This document shows, piece after piece, positions 38,791 to 47,433 of a DNA stretch of 64,000 nucleotides (the stretch's first letter is position 1; each line of letters opens with the position of its first letter). The stretch spans positions 1-64,000 of the forward strand of contig UBJO01000016.1 in NCBI GenBank assembly GCA_900465665.1, in the 5' to 3' direction. Source of the stretch: Hyphomicrobiales bacterium (GTDB lineage Bacteria; Pseudomonadota; Alphaproteobacteria; Rhizobiales; Rhizobiaceae). Under the pieces are notes generated by a model. The model saw only the letters and a program-made list of their open reading frames with translations. It did no database searches and was not told where the DNA came from. The translations under genes and the position numbers were made by a program.

Positions 38791-39853
38791 GCCGAAAGAC
38801 ATGCAGCGCATCACCATCGCCCCCGGTTACGAAATCTCCCGTGTCATTCGCGGCGGCTGGCAGCTGGCGGGCGGCCACGGCGCGATCGATGGCGATAGCG
38901 CCGTCGAGGACATGATCGCATTCGCGGATGCCGGGATCACCACCTTTGACTGCGCCGACATCTATACCGGTGTCGAGGAGCTGATCGGTCGGTTCCGCCT
39001 TGCCTACAAGAACCTGCGCGGCGCCGAGGCGCTGTCGCGCATCCGCGTCCACACCAAGTTCGTGCCCGATCTCACGGTCCTGCCAACCATCAGCAAGGCT
39101 TACGTCGAAGGCGTCATCGATACCTCGCGCAAGCGGCTCAACCTCGATTGCCTCGATCTCGTGCAGTTTCACTGGTGGGCCTATGATATCGAGGGCTGGC
39201 TGGAGACGGCGGGGTGGCTGAAGGAGCTGCATGAGGCCGGCAAGATCGGCAAGATCAGCGGCACCAATTTCGACACCGATCATATCGAGGCGATCATCGG
39301 CTCGGGCGTGCCCTTCACCTCGTTGCAGCTGCAATATTCGCTTCTCGACCGACGCCCGGAAAAGCGCATGGTGGCGCTTGCGTCCGAGAAGAATTTCGCG
39401 CTGTTGTGCTACGGTACCGTGGCCGGCGGCTTCCTCGGCGATCGCTGGCGCGGACAAACGGAGCCGGAGCATCCGCTCGAAAACCGCTCTTTGACGAAAT
39501 ACAAGCTGATCATCGACGATTTTGGCGGCTGGGACCTGTTCCAGGCGCTGCTGTCGACACTGCGCGGGATCGCCGACCGGCACGACACCGATATCTCCAC
39601 CATCGCCAGCGCTGCCATGCTGACCAAGCCAGGCGTCGCGGCGGTGATCGTAGGCGCCCGCAACCGGGAGCATCTGAAGTCCAATCTCGCCATCGCCGAT
39701 ATCGCGCTCAGCGAAACGGACACGGCCGAGATCGATGCGATCCTCGCTCAATCAAAGCCGCTCGACGGCGACGTCTATACGATGGAGCGGGACAGGGAAG
39801 GCCGCCACGGCAGCATCATGAAGTACAATCTCAACAAAGGGGAACAAAAATGA
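38780..39853 (+). CDS. Aldo/keto reductase
   Basis: This is an NAD(P)H-dependent oxidoreductase of 357 residues with a complete tetrad: Asp and Tyr in TTFDCADIYTGVEELIG near residues 53-62, Lys in VHTKFVPD near residue 92 and His in LVQFHWWAYD near residue 129. The cofactor-binding end is AVIVGARNREHLKSN near residue 292. The HWW and VGARxxE motifs and overall layout match the reductase half of the fusion at 32689-34149, so the two are paralogues. Start is ATG 38780; ATG 38801 (MQRITIAPGYE) is a credible alternative. It overlaps both neighbours, within the gntR operon. Confidence 0.9.
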   Translation: MTNRPKDMQRITIAPGYEISRVIRGGWQLAGGHGAIDGDSAVEDMIAFADAGITTFDCADIYTGVEELIGRFRLAYKNLRGAEALSRIRVHTKFVPDLTVLPTISKAYVEGVIDTSRKRLNLDCLDLVQFHWWAYDIEGWLETAGWLKELHEAGKIGKISGTNFDTDHIEAIIGSGVPFTSLQLQYSLLDRRPEKRMVALASEKNFALLCYGTVAGGFLGDRWRGQTEPEHPLENRSLTKYKLIIDDFGGWDLFQALLSTLRGIADRHDTDISTIASAAMLTKPGVAAVIVGARNREHLKSNLAIADIALSETDTAEIDAILAQSKPLDGDVYTMERDREGRHGSIMKYNLNKGEQK

Positions 39854-41109
39854 GAACGACATTCCTGCTTTCCGCCATGGTCGCCGGCCTTGCGGCATCC
39901 ACGGCGCCGACATTCGCCGCCGATTGCGACATCACAGTCGGCCTGGTCATGGAACTGACCGGCCCGGCCGGCGAATATGGCCAGGCGGGCGCGAAGTCCG
40001 TCGAGATGGCTTTCCGCGATATCAACGACGCCGGTGGGGTCAAAGGCTGCAAGATCGTTGCCGATACGCGCGACAGCCAGAGCCAGGGCAACGTCGCCGT
40101 CGATCAGGCAACCCAGCTCGTCAACATCAAGAAGGTGCCCGTCATCATCGGCGGCATTATCTCGTCGGTATCCATCCCGATCCTGACATCGGTGACCGCG
40201 CCGGCCGGCGTCGTGCAGGTCTCGCCCGCCTCCTCTTCGCCGACGCTGACCGAGCTTGGCCGCAGCGGCAAAACCAACGGCGTCTTCTTCCGCACCATCA
40301 CCTCCGATGCCCTGCAGGGCACGGCCGCCGCGAAATTTGCGATGGATCAGGGCCTCAAGAAGATCGCGATCATCAACGTCAACAACGACTTCGGCGTCAA
40401 CATGGTCAAGGAGTTCGCGACCGCCTACCAGAAGCTCGGCGGCACGATCACCTCGATGACACCCTATAACGAGAAGCAGTCGAGCTATGCCTCGGAAGCC
40501 AGCGCCGCCATGGCCGGCGATCCCGATGCGCTCTACCTCGTCAGCACCCCAGTCGATGGCGCGACCATCGCCCGTGCCTGGGTTTCCGGCGGTGGCAAGC
40601 AGACCTTCCTGCTGAACGACGGCATGAACTCCAAGGACTTCATCGAGAGCGTCGGCGCGCAATATCTGGAGAACGCCTACGGCACCTCCTCGGGTACCAG
40701 CCCGACGGCGTCCACCGAATATTTTAACGGCAACTATGAGGCCTTCTCCGGCGGCATCTCGCCTTCGGCCCCGGCAGCTGACCGCTCTTATGACGCGGGT
40801 GCAATCGTGGGGCTGGCGATTGCCAAGGCCGGCAAGGCCGATGCGGCAGCCATCAAGGCAGCCATGCCGGAAGTTGTTGCCGAGGGTGGTACGCCCATCC
40901 ATGCCGGTAAGGAAGAGTTCGCCAAGGCGCTGCAGCTCATCAAGGACGGCAAGCCGGTGAAGTATGAAGGCGTTATCGGCCCGGTCAGCTTCGACACCTA
41001 TGGCGACATCACCGGTCCCTTCCGGCTGTGGAAGATCAGCAATGGCGAGGTGACGACGGTCGGCGAATTGAGCGCCGAAGAGGTCACCAAGATCAAGACC
41101 GCGCAGTAA
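39850..41109 (+). CDS. Branched-chain-amino-acid-type ABC substrate-binding protein
   Basis: This is a periplasmic binding protein of the LivJ/LivK (Peripla_BP_6) type, 419 residues, with signal peptide MRTTFLLSAMVAGLAASTAP cleaved near TFA-AD. Family features are ITVGLVMELTGPAGEYGQAG near residue 29, the GGIISSVSIPI hinge block and the late FDTYGDITGPFRLWKI. It starts as ATGA overlap with the reductase stop. It is presumably the receptor for the LivGFHM-like importer, although the two sets lie on either side of the GntR-type gene. A strong hairpin terminates the operon 8 bases later. Confidence 0.93.
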   Translation: MRTTFLLSAMVAGLAASTAPTFAADCDITVGLVMELTGPAGEYGQAGAKSVEMAFRDINDAGGVKGCKIVADTRDSQSQGNVAVDQATQLVNIKKVPVIIGGIISSVSIPILTSVTAPAGVVQVSPASSSPTLTELGRSGKTNGVFFRTITSDALQGTAAAKFAMDQGLKKIAIINVNNDFGVNMVKEFATAYQKLGGTITSMTPYNEKQSSYASEASAAMAGDPDALYLVSTPVDGATIARAWVSGGGKQTFLLNDGMNSKDFIESVGAQYLENAYGTSSGTSPTASTEYFNGNYEAFSGGISPSAPAADRSYDAGAIVGLAIAKAGKADAAAIKAAMPEVVAEGGTPIHAGKEEFAKALQLIKDGKPVKYEGVIGPVSFDTYGDITGPFRLWKISNGEVTTVGELSAEEVTKIKTAQ

Positions 41110-41117
41110 GAAGCCAA

Positions 41118-41146
41118 GCGACATGGGAGCTGTGCTCCCATGTCGC
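41118..41146 (+). terminator. Strong hairpin ending the gntR operon
   Basis: GCGACATGGGAGC (41118-41130) and GCTCCCATGTCGC (41134-41146) form a perfect 13-bp stem with a TGT loop, starting 8 bases after the binding-protein stop. There is no T-run, so it may act with Rho or as a 3' end protector. Confidence 0.8.
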
Positions 41147-41260
41147 ACTAGTCCGGTCTGGGCGCGTAGGTGCTTTGTTGGGTAAGCAGTGTCGTTCGCG
41201 GGTCGCGCCGTGTAGAACGGCACGATGCATTTGGCAACCAACATGACAGGCCATCGACAC

Positions 41261-41644
41261 ATGAAAAAACGCCCAATCCTTTCGATCTGTTCGATCGCCA
41301 GTCTGATCGTCATGACATCTACGGCATCCGCCGAGGATCTCGAGAATGGGCGGCGGGTGTTCAGGCTGTGCGTTGCCTGTCACACGGTGGATTCCGATCG
41401 CAACGGTTTCGGCCCGCATCTGAAGGGCGTTTTCGGTCGCCCAGCCGGAAGCTTGCCCGACTACCGATATTCCGAAGCGATGAAGACGGCTGGCGCCGGT
41501 GGGCTTGTCTGGGACGAGGCTACGCTCTCGGAATTTCTGTCCAGCCCCAAGAAGAAAGTGCCGGGAACGAAGATGAGCTTTGGCGGTCTTTGGACGACGT
41601 CGGAGATTACCGATCTCATCGCCTATCTGCGAGCCTTTCCTTAA
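41261..41644 (+). CDS. Small class I cytochrome c
   Basis: This is a 127-residue exported monohaem cytochrome, c-550/c-552-like. Signal peptide MKKRPILSICSIASLIVMTS is cleaved near ASA-ED. The haem site CVACH lies near residue 45 and the distal ligand Met is probably in PGTKMSFGG near residue 105. Between them FGPHLKGVFGRPAGSLPDYRYS matches the class I consensus. It would shuttle electrons in the periplasm. ATG 41261 is preferred over 41225 because it gives a clean signal peptide. It stands alone; the GMC dehydrogenases encoded 7-11 kb away are possible but unproven electron donors. Confidence 0.88.
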   Translation: MKKRPILSICSIASLIVMTSTASAEDLENGRRVFRLCVACHTVDSDRNGFGPHLKGVFGRPAGSLPDYRYSEAMKTAGAGGLVWDEATLSEFLSSPKKKVPGTKMSFGGLWTTSEITDLIAYLRAFP

Positions 41645-41706
41645 TGCTGAAAATCTCCGCCTGCTGTGGCTTGACGTCTCGGCGCCGGATCGCCTAAGTC
41701 AAACTT

Positions 41707-41916
41707 GATGGTTCCCGAAGGAATGACTTCCGACGGGATTAATAGGGAACACGGTGCGGATGACCCGAATGGGGCCAAGACCGTGGCTGCCCCCGCAACT
41801 GTAAGCGGATTGCCTGATGTCCTTGTGGTGTTCGTCTCGAACGCCATGCCACTGCGAAGCTCTTCGTGGGAAGGCAGATTTCGGGTGCATATTCGCAAGC
41901 CAGGAGACCTGCCGTC
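41707..41916 (+). promoter_or_regulatory. Cobalamin riboswitch
   Basis: The conserved core of the B12 riboswitch is present in order: GGTTCCC pairing with GGGAAC around TAATAGGGAACACGGTGC, then GCTGCCCCCGCAACTGTAAG, the B12 box GCCACTG at 41848-41854, a GGGAAGGC element and CAAGCCAGGAGACCTGCC at the end. It lies upstream of the BtuFCD-like genes on the same strand. A small hairpin CCGGAC/GTCCGG at 41934-41951 and a T6 run at 41972 follow and could form the expression platform. Confidence 0.95.
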
Positions 41917-41964
41917 AAACAGTGTCCACTATCCCGGACGGGGTTGTCCGGAGAGGAGCATCAT

Positions 41965-42045
41965 ATGATGGTTTTTTACGTCAACCGCTGGCGCGGTCCC
42001 GCTTTATTCCCCTGCGCAAATCTCATGTCTGTGATCCCGCGATAG
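41965..42045 (+). CDS. Possible 26-codon leader ORF after the riboswitch
   Basis: An open frame of 26 codons begins ATGATG at 41965 after a GAGAGGAG ribosome-binding site and ends TAG at 42045. Its product (starting MMVFYVNRWRGPALF) has no recognisable family. It lies between the riboswitch and the binding-protein gene. It could be a leader peptide, a remnant of a former riboswitch-controlled gene, or chance; confidence is low. Confidence 0.25.
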   Translation: MMVFYVNRWRGPALFPCANLMSVIPR

Positions 42046-42173
42046 CGTTCGCCGCCGCATGGTTTCAGGCGAGCGCTTTGCTGTCTCGTCCTACATCATC
42101 AGCGGCGGTCCCGCTTCGAGTTTCACAGCCACAGCCAGTCGGCTGCGGGCTTCAGCCATACCTGAGGACCAAT

Positions 42174-43205
42174 ATGAACCGCATCATCCTGCGAACCGCG
42201 CTGCTTTCGATCGCGACGGCTTGCGCTTTCACTACCTTTCTCCCCGCCGCCCATGCAGCGGCAACGACCTATCCGCTGACGATCACCAATTGCGGCCAGC
42301 AGGTGACATTCGACAGCGCGCCGACGAAGACGGTCTCGATCGGCCAGGGCATGACCGAAATTCTCTATTCGCTCGGCCTCGCCGACAAGATCGTCGGCAC
42401 GGCGGTCTGGGTCGGGCCGGTGCTGCCCGCCTATGCCGAGGTCAACCAGAAGATCAAGCGGCTGGCCGACAATGATCCGAGTTTCGAATCCGTCGTCGGC
42501 CAGGAGCCGGACTTGGTTGCGGCCGAGTTTGAATGGCATGTCGGCACGCAAGGCTCGGTCGGCAAGCGCGAGCAGTTTGCAGGGCTCGGCATCAAGACCT
42601 ATGTCTCGCCGGCCGATTGCGTCGCGAAGGTTAACACCGATGGTGGTGACGGCGTGCGCAGCGAGCTCTTCACCATGGAGCTGATCTATCAGGAGATCGC
42701 CGAACTGGCGGAAATCTACGACATCCAGGATCGCGGCGCGGCCCTGATCGCTGACTTGAAGAAGCGCGAAGCGGATGCGGTGGCATCGCTTGGCGGGTCT
42801 GCGAAGGATCTGCCCGTTGCCTTCTGGTTTTCCAGCAAGGAAGTGCAGGGCGATGCCTTTATCGCCGGCAAGAACAGCGCTCCGGCCTATATTCTGAAGG
42901 CGCTCGGCGCCCGCAACGTCGTCAGCACCGAGGAAGAGTGGCCGCTGGTCGGCTGGGAAACTATCGCGCAGGCCAACCCTGCGGTCATCGTCATCGCCAC
43001 CATGGACCGCCGCCGCTATGCCGCCGACGATCCGAAGGTGAAGATCGATTTTCTTGAAAAAGACCCGGTCACCAGCCAGCTCGATGCCGTCAAGAACAGG
43101 CATTTCGTCGAGATGGATGCGCAGTCGATGAACCCAACGATCCGCACCATCGACGGCCTGGAACGCCTCGCCGCCGGCATCAAGTCCTTCGGTCTTTCCA
43201 AGTGA
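42174..43205 (+). CDS. BtuF/FhuD-type ABC substrate-binding protein
   Basis: This is a periplasmic helical-backbone binding protein of 343 residues, with signal peptide MNRIILRTALLSIATACAFT cleaved near AHA-AA. It contains ITNCGQQVTFDSAPTKTVSIGQGMTEIL-type blocks at residues 37-65 and the lobe motif EPDLVAAEFEWH. Family members bind siderophores, haem or corrinoids. The cobalamin riboswitch upstream makes a corrinoid the best guess. It is followed by a permease (GTGA overlap) and an ATPase. The gap of about 250 bases from riboswitch to ATG 42174 is long. Confidence 0.9.
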   Translation: MNRIILRTALLSIATACAFTTFLPAAHAAATTYPLTITNCGQQVTFDSAPTKTVSIGQGMTEILYSLGLADKIVGTAVWVGPVLPAYAEVNQKIKRLADNDPSFESVVGQEPDLVAAEFEWHVGTQGSVGKREQFAGLGIKTYVSPADCVAKVNTDGGDGVRSELFTMELIYQEIAELAEIYDIQDRGAALIADLKKREADAVASLGGSAKDLPVAFWFSSKEVQGDAFIAGKNSAPAYILKALGARNVVSTEEEWPLVGWETIAQANPAVIVIATMDRRRYAADDPKVKIDFLEKDPVTSQLDAVKNRHFVEMDAQSMNPTIRTIDGLERLAAGIKSFGLSK

Positions 43206-44242
43206 GGCACGCCTCGATAGCCCACCGTGGATGGAGAGCACTGCTCGTGCTCTTCGTCCTTGCCGTCGTGGCGCTGGGCTTTGTCATCAGTCTCGCCGTA
43301 TCCATCGGCGAGATCTCCATTCCTGTCGGCACGACGGCCAAGGCCGTGGCGAACCGTGTCTTCGGCACCGGCTTCGAACTCAGCCGCATCCATGAAGGCA
43401 TCATCTGGGATTATCGCCTGAGCCGCGCGCTTGTGGCCGCCAGCGCCGGAGCCGCTCTTGCGCTATGCGGCGCGGTGCTGCAGGCGCTGCTTCGCAATCC
43501 GCTGGCCGAGCCTTATGTGCTCGGCATCTCCGCCGGCGCGTCCACTGGGGCCGTCGCCGTCATGATCCTCGGCTTCGGCTATGGTGTCCTGACGCTGTCG
43601 GCCGGCGCTTTCGTCGGTGCGGTCGCGGCGTTCCTGCTGGTGTCATTGCTCGCGGCAGGCTCCGGCGGCGGGACGGACCGTATCATCCTCGCCGGTGTCG
43701 CTGGCTCGCAGCTCTTCAACGCGCTGACATCCTATATCGTCACGACGTCGGCCAATGCCGAGCAGGCGCGCGGCGTCATGTTCTGGCTCCTCGGCAGCCT
43801 TTCCGGCGTACGCTGGCCGGATGTCTATCTTGCCGCTCCCGTGGCGATCGCCGGCTTTCTCGTCTGCATGCTTTACGCCCGTGCGCTCGACGCCTTCACT
43901 TTCGGCACCGATGCGGCCGCAGCGCTCGGCATTCCCGTTGCCGGTATCAGGATCGTGCTGCTCGCGCTCACGGCGCTGCTTACCGCGACGATGGTCAGCA
44001 TCGTCGGCTCTATCGGCTTTGTCGGTCTGGTCATTCCGCATGCGGCGCGTTTCGTGGTTGGGCCGGGACATGGGCGCCTGTTGCCGGCAACGGCGATATC
44101 CGGCGCCATCTTCATGGTGTTTGCCGATATCGTCTCGCGCGTTATCATCCCGCAGCAGGTGCTGCCGATCGGCGTGGTCACCGCGTTCTTCGGCGCGCCG
44201 GCATTCGCGCTCATTCTCTACAAGGCTAGGCGGCCCGCATGA
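43202..44242 (+). CDS. FecCD/BtuC-family ABC permease
   Basis: This inner-membrane permease of 346 residues starts with GTG 43202, overlapping the binding-protein stop as GTGA. It has about ten hydrophobic helices. The family hallmarks are IWDYRLSRALVAASAGAALA near residue 63, LRNPLAEPYVLGISAGASTG near residue 96 and the coupling block SIGFVGLVIPHAARFVVGPG near residue 270. It would form the homodimeric channel for a corrinoid or similar ligand with the adjacent ATPase. Confidence 0.93.
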   Translation: MRHASIAHRGWRALLVLFVLAVVALGFVISLAVSIGEISIPVGTTAKAVANRVFGTGFELSRIHEGIIWDYRLSRALVAASAGAALALCGAVLQALLRNPLAEPYVLGISAGASTGAVAVMILGFGYGVLTLSAGAFVGAVAAFLLVSLLAAGSGGGTDRIILAGVAGSQLFNALTSYIVTTSANAEQARGVMFWLLGSLSGVRWPDVYLAAPVAIAGFLVCMLYARALDAFTFGTDAAAALGIPVAGIRIVLLALTALLTATMVSIVGSIGFVGLVIPHAARFVVGPGHGRLLPATAISGAIFMVFADIVSRVIIPQQVLPIGVVTAFFGAPAFALILYKARRPA

Positions 44243-45009
44243 GCATTTCCATCAGCGATGTGCATTGGGCAACGTCAGGCGTGCTTGTCGTCAAGGGTGT
44301 CAGCCTTGAGGTTCCCACCGGTCAGACGCTGGGCCTGATCGGGCCGAACGGTTCGGGAAAATCCAGCCTGCTGCGACTGATCGGCGGGTTGCGCAAGGTG
44401 AAGAGCGGTGTCATCGCGCTCGGCGATACCGGCATCGACACGCTGGCGCGCCGCGATATCGCCAGACGCGTTGCCTTTGTCGAGCAGCAGGCCACGACGG
44501 AAACACAGGTGACGGTCACTGAGGTCGTCCGTCTCGGGCGCACGCCGCATCGCGGTCCGCTGGCGCCTTGGAGCGCCCATGACGAGGAGGCGGTCGAGAA
44601 CGCGCTGCGGCAGGTGGGCATGGTCGAGAAGGCGCGGCAGCTCTGGCATACGCTTTCGGGCGGCGAGCGCCAGCGGGTCCATATCGCCCGCGCACTGGCG
44701 CAGACGCCAACCGAGCTTCTGCTCGACGAGCCGACCAACCATCTCGACATCCAGCACCAGCTCGAAATCCTGTCGTTGGTTTCGAAGCTGCCGGTCACCA
44801 GCATCGTTGCGCTGCATGACCTGAACCTCGCCGCCATGTTTTGCGACAGGATTGCTGTGCTTAGCCAGGGTCGGCTTGTTGCAGTCGGACCGGCGGACGA
44901 GGTATTGACGGAAAGCTTGATCGCCGACGTGTTCGGGGTGCGCGCCCATATCGAGTGCTCGCCGCATCATGCTCGGCAGCATATCCATTTTCTTGGCTGT
45001 ATTTCTTGA
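44239..45009 (+). CDS. FecE/BtuD-family ABC ATPase
   Basis: This cytoplasmic ATPase of 256 residues has Walker A GPNGSGKSSLLR near residue 34, signature LSGGERQRVHIARAL near residue 139, Walker B ELLLDEPTNHLDI near residue 158 and an H-loop His in VALHDLNLAAMF. This TNHLDIQHQ pattern is typical of iron-siderophore/cobalamin importers. Its ATG overlaps the permease stop (ATGA). It completes the importer under riboswitch control. Confidence 0.93.
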   Translation: MSISISDVHWATSGVLVVKGVSLEVPTGQTLGLIGPNGSGKSSLLRLIGGLRKVKSGVIALGDTGIDTLARRDIARRVAFVEQQATTETQVTVTEVVRLGRTPHRGPLAPWSAHDEEAVENALRQVGMVEKARQLWHTLSGGERQRVHIARALAQTPTELLLDEPTNHLDIQHQLEILSLVSKLPVTSIVALHDLNLAAMFCDRIAVLSQGRLVAVGPADEVLTESLIADVFGVRAHIECSPHHARQHIHFLGCIS

Positions 45010-45015
45010 GGTTCG

Positions 45016-45810
45016 ATGTCCATCAGACAAACCAATTTCGATTTGAAGGAAGAGATCAGGGACTATTGGTCCAAGCGCTCGCAGACATTCGATCTTGCCT
45101 TCGGCCACAGAATACCGCGTGGCCCAGAATTCGACGCCTGGCAGCAGCCGATGCGCGATCATCTGGGGCCGACGCCCTTGCGTGTTCTCGAACTTGCCTG
45201 CGGCACCGGCGAGGTGACGGCGGTGATCCACGATCTCGGCCACGATGTAACCGCGCTGGATTTCTCCGAGGCCATGCTGTCGATCGCCAGAGCCAAGCAC
45301 GCCGGCAAGGAACGGCTGCGCTTCGTGCTGGCCGATGCGGAAAACCCGATGGAGCCGGATGGCCGCTACGATGCCATTATCTGCCGGCATCTGGTGTGGA
45401 CGCTGACCGATCCTGCAAAGGCGTTCGGCGAGTGGCATCGGATCTTGAAGCCGGGCGGAACGCTATTGGTCTTTGACGGCGATTGGGCGAAGCCGACAAG
45501 GCTCGGCCGCGCCGCGGCGTGGCTCATCCGCCGGATCGATCGTTTCTGCGGCGCGGATCGGCATTATGATGGTGCGATGAGCGAGCGCCATTCGGCGATC
45601 ATGTCGGCGCTCCCCTTCCGCGCCGGGCTGCGGCCGGATGATCTTGTTCCGCAATTGAAGCAGGCAGGTTTCGTGAGCTTCGAGATCTCGTCGCATGGGC
45701 CGATCGCCAGGGCGCAGAGGCGTGGCGCCAATCTGCGCAACAAGCTCAGGACACTGGTCTACCGGCGCTTCATTCTCGTGGCCAGGTCCGCTGACTTCTC
45801 GCAAGACTAG
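45016..45810 (+). CDS. Class I SAM-dependent methyltransferase
   Basis: This is a 264-residue Rossmann-fold methyltransferase. Motif I is LRVLELACGTGEV near residue 56, followed by the acidic VTALDFSEAML, the motif FVLADAENPMEPDGRYDAI and the post-motif ILKPGGTLLVFDGDW near residue 145. The substrate is unknown. It begins 6 bp after the importer ATPase stop and is almost certainly co-transcribed under the riboswitch, so it may act on an imported corrinoid precursor or a related tetrapyrrole, which is inference from context. Its C-terminus is basic. Confidence 0.85.
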   Translation: MSIRQTNFDLKEEIRDYWSKRSQTFDLAFGHRIPRGPEFDAWQQPMRDHLGPTPLRVLELACGTGEVTAVIHDLGHDVTALDFSEAMLSIARAKHAGKERLRFVLADAENPMEPDGRYDAIICRHLVWTLTDPAKAFGEWHRILKPGGTLLVFDGDWAKPTRLGRAAAWLIRRIDRFCGADRHYDGAMSERHSAIMSALPFRAGLRPDDLVPQLKQAGFVSFEISSHGPIARAQRRGANLRNKLRTLVYRRFILVARSADFSQD

Positions 45811-46047
45811 GAATAGCTGAATTGCGAATTTTGCAGCCTGTTGCCATCGCAGCATGTTGACGTGATCGGTTAGACGAGGTCATCTGCCCATAACGGCATG
45901 GCGCTCATGCTTGCGGTGATCGGCACGGGAGGCCGGATCATCGTCCCGAAAGGCCGAGCGCCGGCAGTCTCAAGGGAGGAATACGCCTGTCAGCCAGCCC
46001 GATCGGATCGGGATGGGCTGAGACCCTTGAACGCTAGGACTCCCGGA
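45811..46047 (+). promoter_or_regulatory. Structured leader of eutBC, type unknown
   Basis: This 237-base stretch precedes eutB. It holds several inverted repeats: GTGATCGGC pairing with GCCGGATCAT near 45920, TCAAGGG (45970-45976) with CCCTTGA (46024-46030), and AGCCC (45996-46000) with GGGCT (46015-46019). Near the end, GGGCTGAGACCCTTGAAC (46015-46032) looks like part of a TPP riboswitch core, but the rest of that consensus is absent. The B12 box GCCACTG is also absent. It may be a diverged regulatory RNA. Confidence 0.35.
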
Positions 46048-47433
46048 ATGGCATACAGCACGACGATCGAGCGAACGCGCTTCAGCTTTCGCGATCTCAA
46101 GGACCTCCTCGCAAAAGCGACGCCGGAACGCTCCGGCGACCAGCTCGCCGGCATCGCGGCCAGCGGACCGGTCGAGCGCTTGGCCGCACAGATGGCGCTT
46201 GCCGATCTGCCACTGAAGGCGTTTCTTGCCGAAGAGGTTATCCCGTCGGAGAGTGATGAGGTCTCGGCACTGATCGCGAGACAGTTCGACGCGCAAGCCT
46301 TCGCGCCGATCAGTTCGTTCACTGTGGGCGAGTTTCGCGAGTGGTTGCTGAAGCCGGAAACGGATCAGCGGACACTCGAGGCGGTCACCTATGGCATCAC
46401 GCCGGAGATGCTGGCGGCCGTTTCGAAAATCATGCGGCTGCAGGATCTGATCGCCGTCGCCGCCAAGCGGCAGGTCGTCACACGCTTTCGCAACACGCTT
46501 GGCCTCACCGGACGCCTGTCCACGCGCAACCAGCCGAACCACCCAACCGACGACAGCCGCGGCATCGCCGCTTCGGCGATCGACGGTCTGCTGATGGGCT
46601 CAGGCGACGCCGTCATCGGCGTCAACCCGGCGACGGATAGTGTCGAGGACTATGTGCGGATCGTTTCGCTGCTCGACGAGATCCGCGAGCGCCTCGCCAT
46701 CCCCACCCAGACCTGCTGTCTCGGCCACGTCACCACCGCCATCCGTGCGGTTGAAGCGCGAGCGCCGGTTGATCTGATGTTCCAGTCGGTCGCGGGATCG
46801 CAGAAGGCCAATGAAGGCTTCGGCATCGATCTCGCATTGCTGAAGGAGGCGCAGGATGCCGGGCGATCGCTGAAGCGCGGCATGCCGGGCGCCAATCTGA
46901 TGTATTTCGAAACCGGGCAGGGGGCAGCGCTCTCGGCCGACGCGCATTTCGGCGTCGACCAACAGACGATGGAGACGCGGGCCTACGCGGTCGCGCGCGA
47001 GTTCGATCCGCTGCTCGTCAACACGGTCGTCGGCTTCATCGGGCCTGAATACCTCTTCAACGGAAAGCAGATCATCCGCGCCGGTATAGAGGATCATTTC
47101 TGCGGCAAGCTGCTGGGCCTGCCGATGGGCGTCGACGTTTGCTACACCAACCATGCCGATGCCGACCAGGAAGACATGGACACGCTGTTGACGCTGCTCT
47201 GCGCCGCAAACGTCAATTTCGTCATCACGGTGCCGGGCGCCGACGACATCATGCTGAACTACCAGTCGCTGTCCCACCACGACGCGGTGTTCTGTCGCGA
47301 GACCCTCGGTCGCCCGCCGGCGCCGGAGTTCGAGACGTGGCTGCGCGACGTGGGACTGACCAACGAAGCCGGGGCGCTATCGGGTGCTCCTGCGATGCTG
47401 ACCGATTACCTGTCGAGGGCTGCTCTTGTCTAA
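46048..47433 (+). CDS. eutB: Ethanolamine ammonia-lyase large subunit
   Basis: EutB, with EutC, converts ethanolamine to acetaldehyde and ammonia using adenosylcobalamin. The 461-residue product starts at ATG 46048 (MAYSTTIERTRFSFRDLKDL); a longer frame back to 45898 is not credible. Family blocks include LFAKATPERSGDQLAG-like LLAKATPERSGDQLAG near residue 18, NTLGLTGRLSTRNQPNHPTD near residue 150, IGVNPATDS near residue 191 and FETGQGAALSADAHFGVDQ near residue 290. Length matches E. coli EutB. No microcompartment genes and no eutA reactivase are seen nearby, so this is the minimal form. The preceding genes form a probable B12 importer, which would supply its cofactor. Confidence 0.96.
   Translation: MAYSTTIERTRFSFRDLKDLLAKATPERSGDQLAGIAASGPVERLAAQMALADLPLKAFLAEEVIPSESDEVSALIARQFDAQAFAPISSFTVGEFREWLLKPETDQRTLEAVTYGITPEMLAAVSKIMRLQDLIAVAAKRQVVTRFRNTLGLTGRLSTRNQPNHPTDDSRGIAASAIDGLLMGSGDAVIGVNPATDSVEDYVRIVSLLDEIRERLAIPTQTCCLGHVTTAIRAVEARAPVDLMFQSVAGSQKANEGFGIDLALLKEAQDAGRSLKRGMPGANLMYFETGQGAALSADAHFGVDQQTMETRAYAVAREFDPLLVNTVVGFIGPEYLFNGKQIIRAGIEDHFCGKLLGLPMGVDVCYTNHADADQEDMDTLLTLLCAANVNFVITVPGADDIMLNYQSLSHHDAVFCRETLGRPPAPEFETWLRDVGLTNEAGALSGAPAMLTDYLSRAALV

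Noticed and set aside
39775..41313. 512-codon open frame antisense to the Liv-type binding protein
   Set aside because: It is a His/Asp/Arg-rich shadow typical of high-GC DNA and covers two real genes and a terminator.
46015..46032. TPP riboswitch before eutB, based on GGGCTGAGACCCTTGAAC
   Set aside because: The downstream part of the TPP consensus (CTGAT and the GG-TAAT-CC element) is absent, and eutBC has no link to thiamin; kept only as an unassigned leader.
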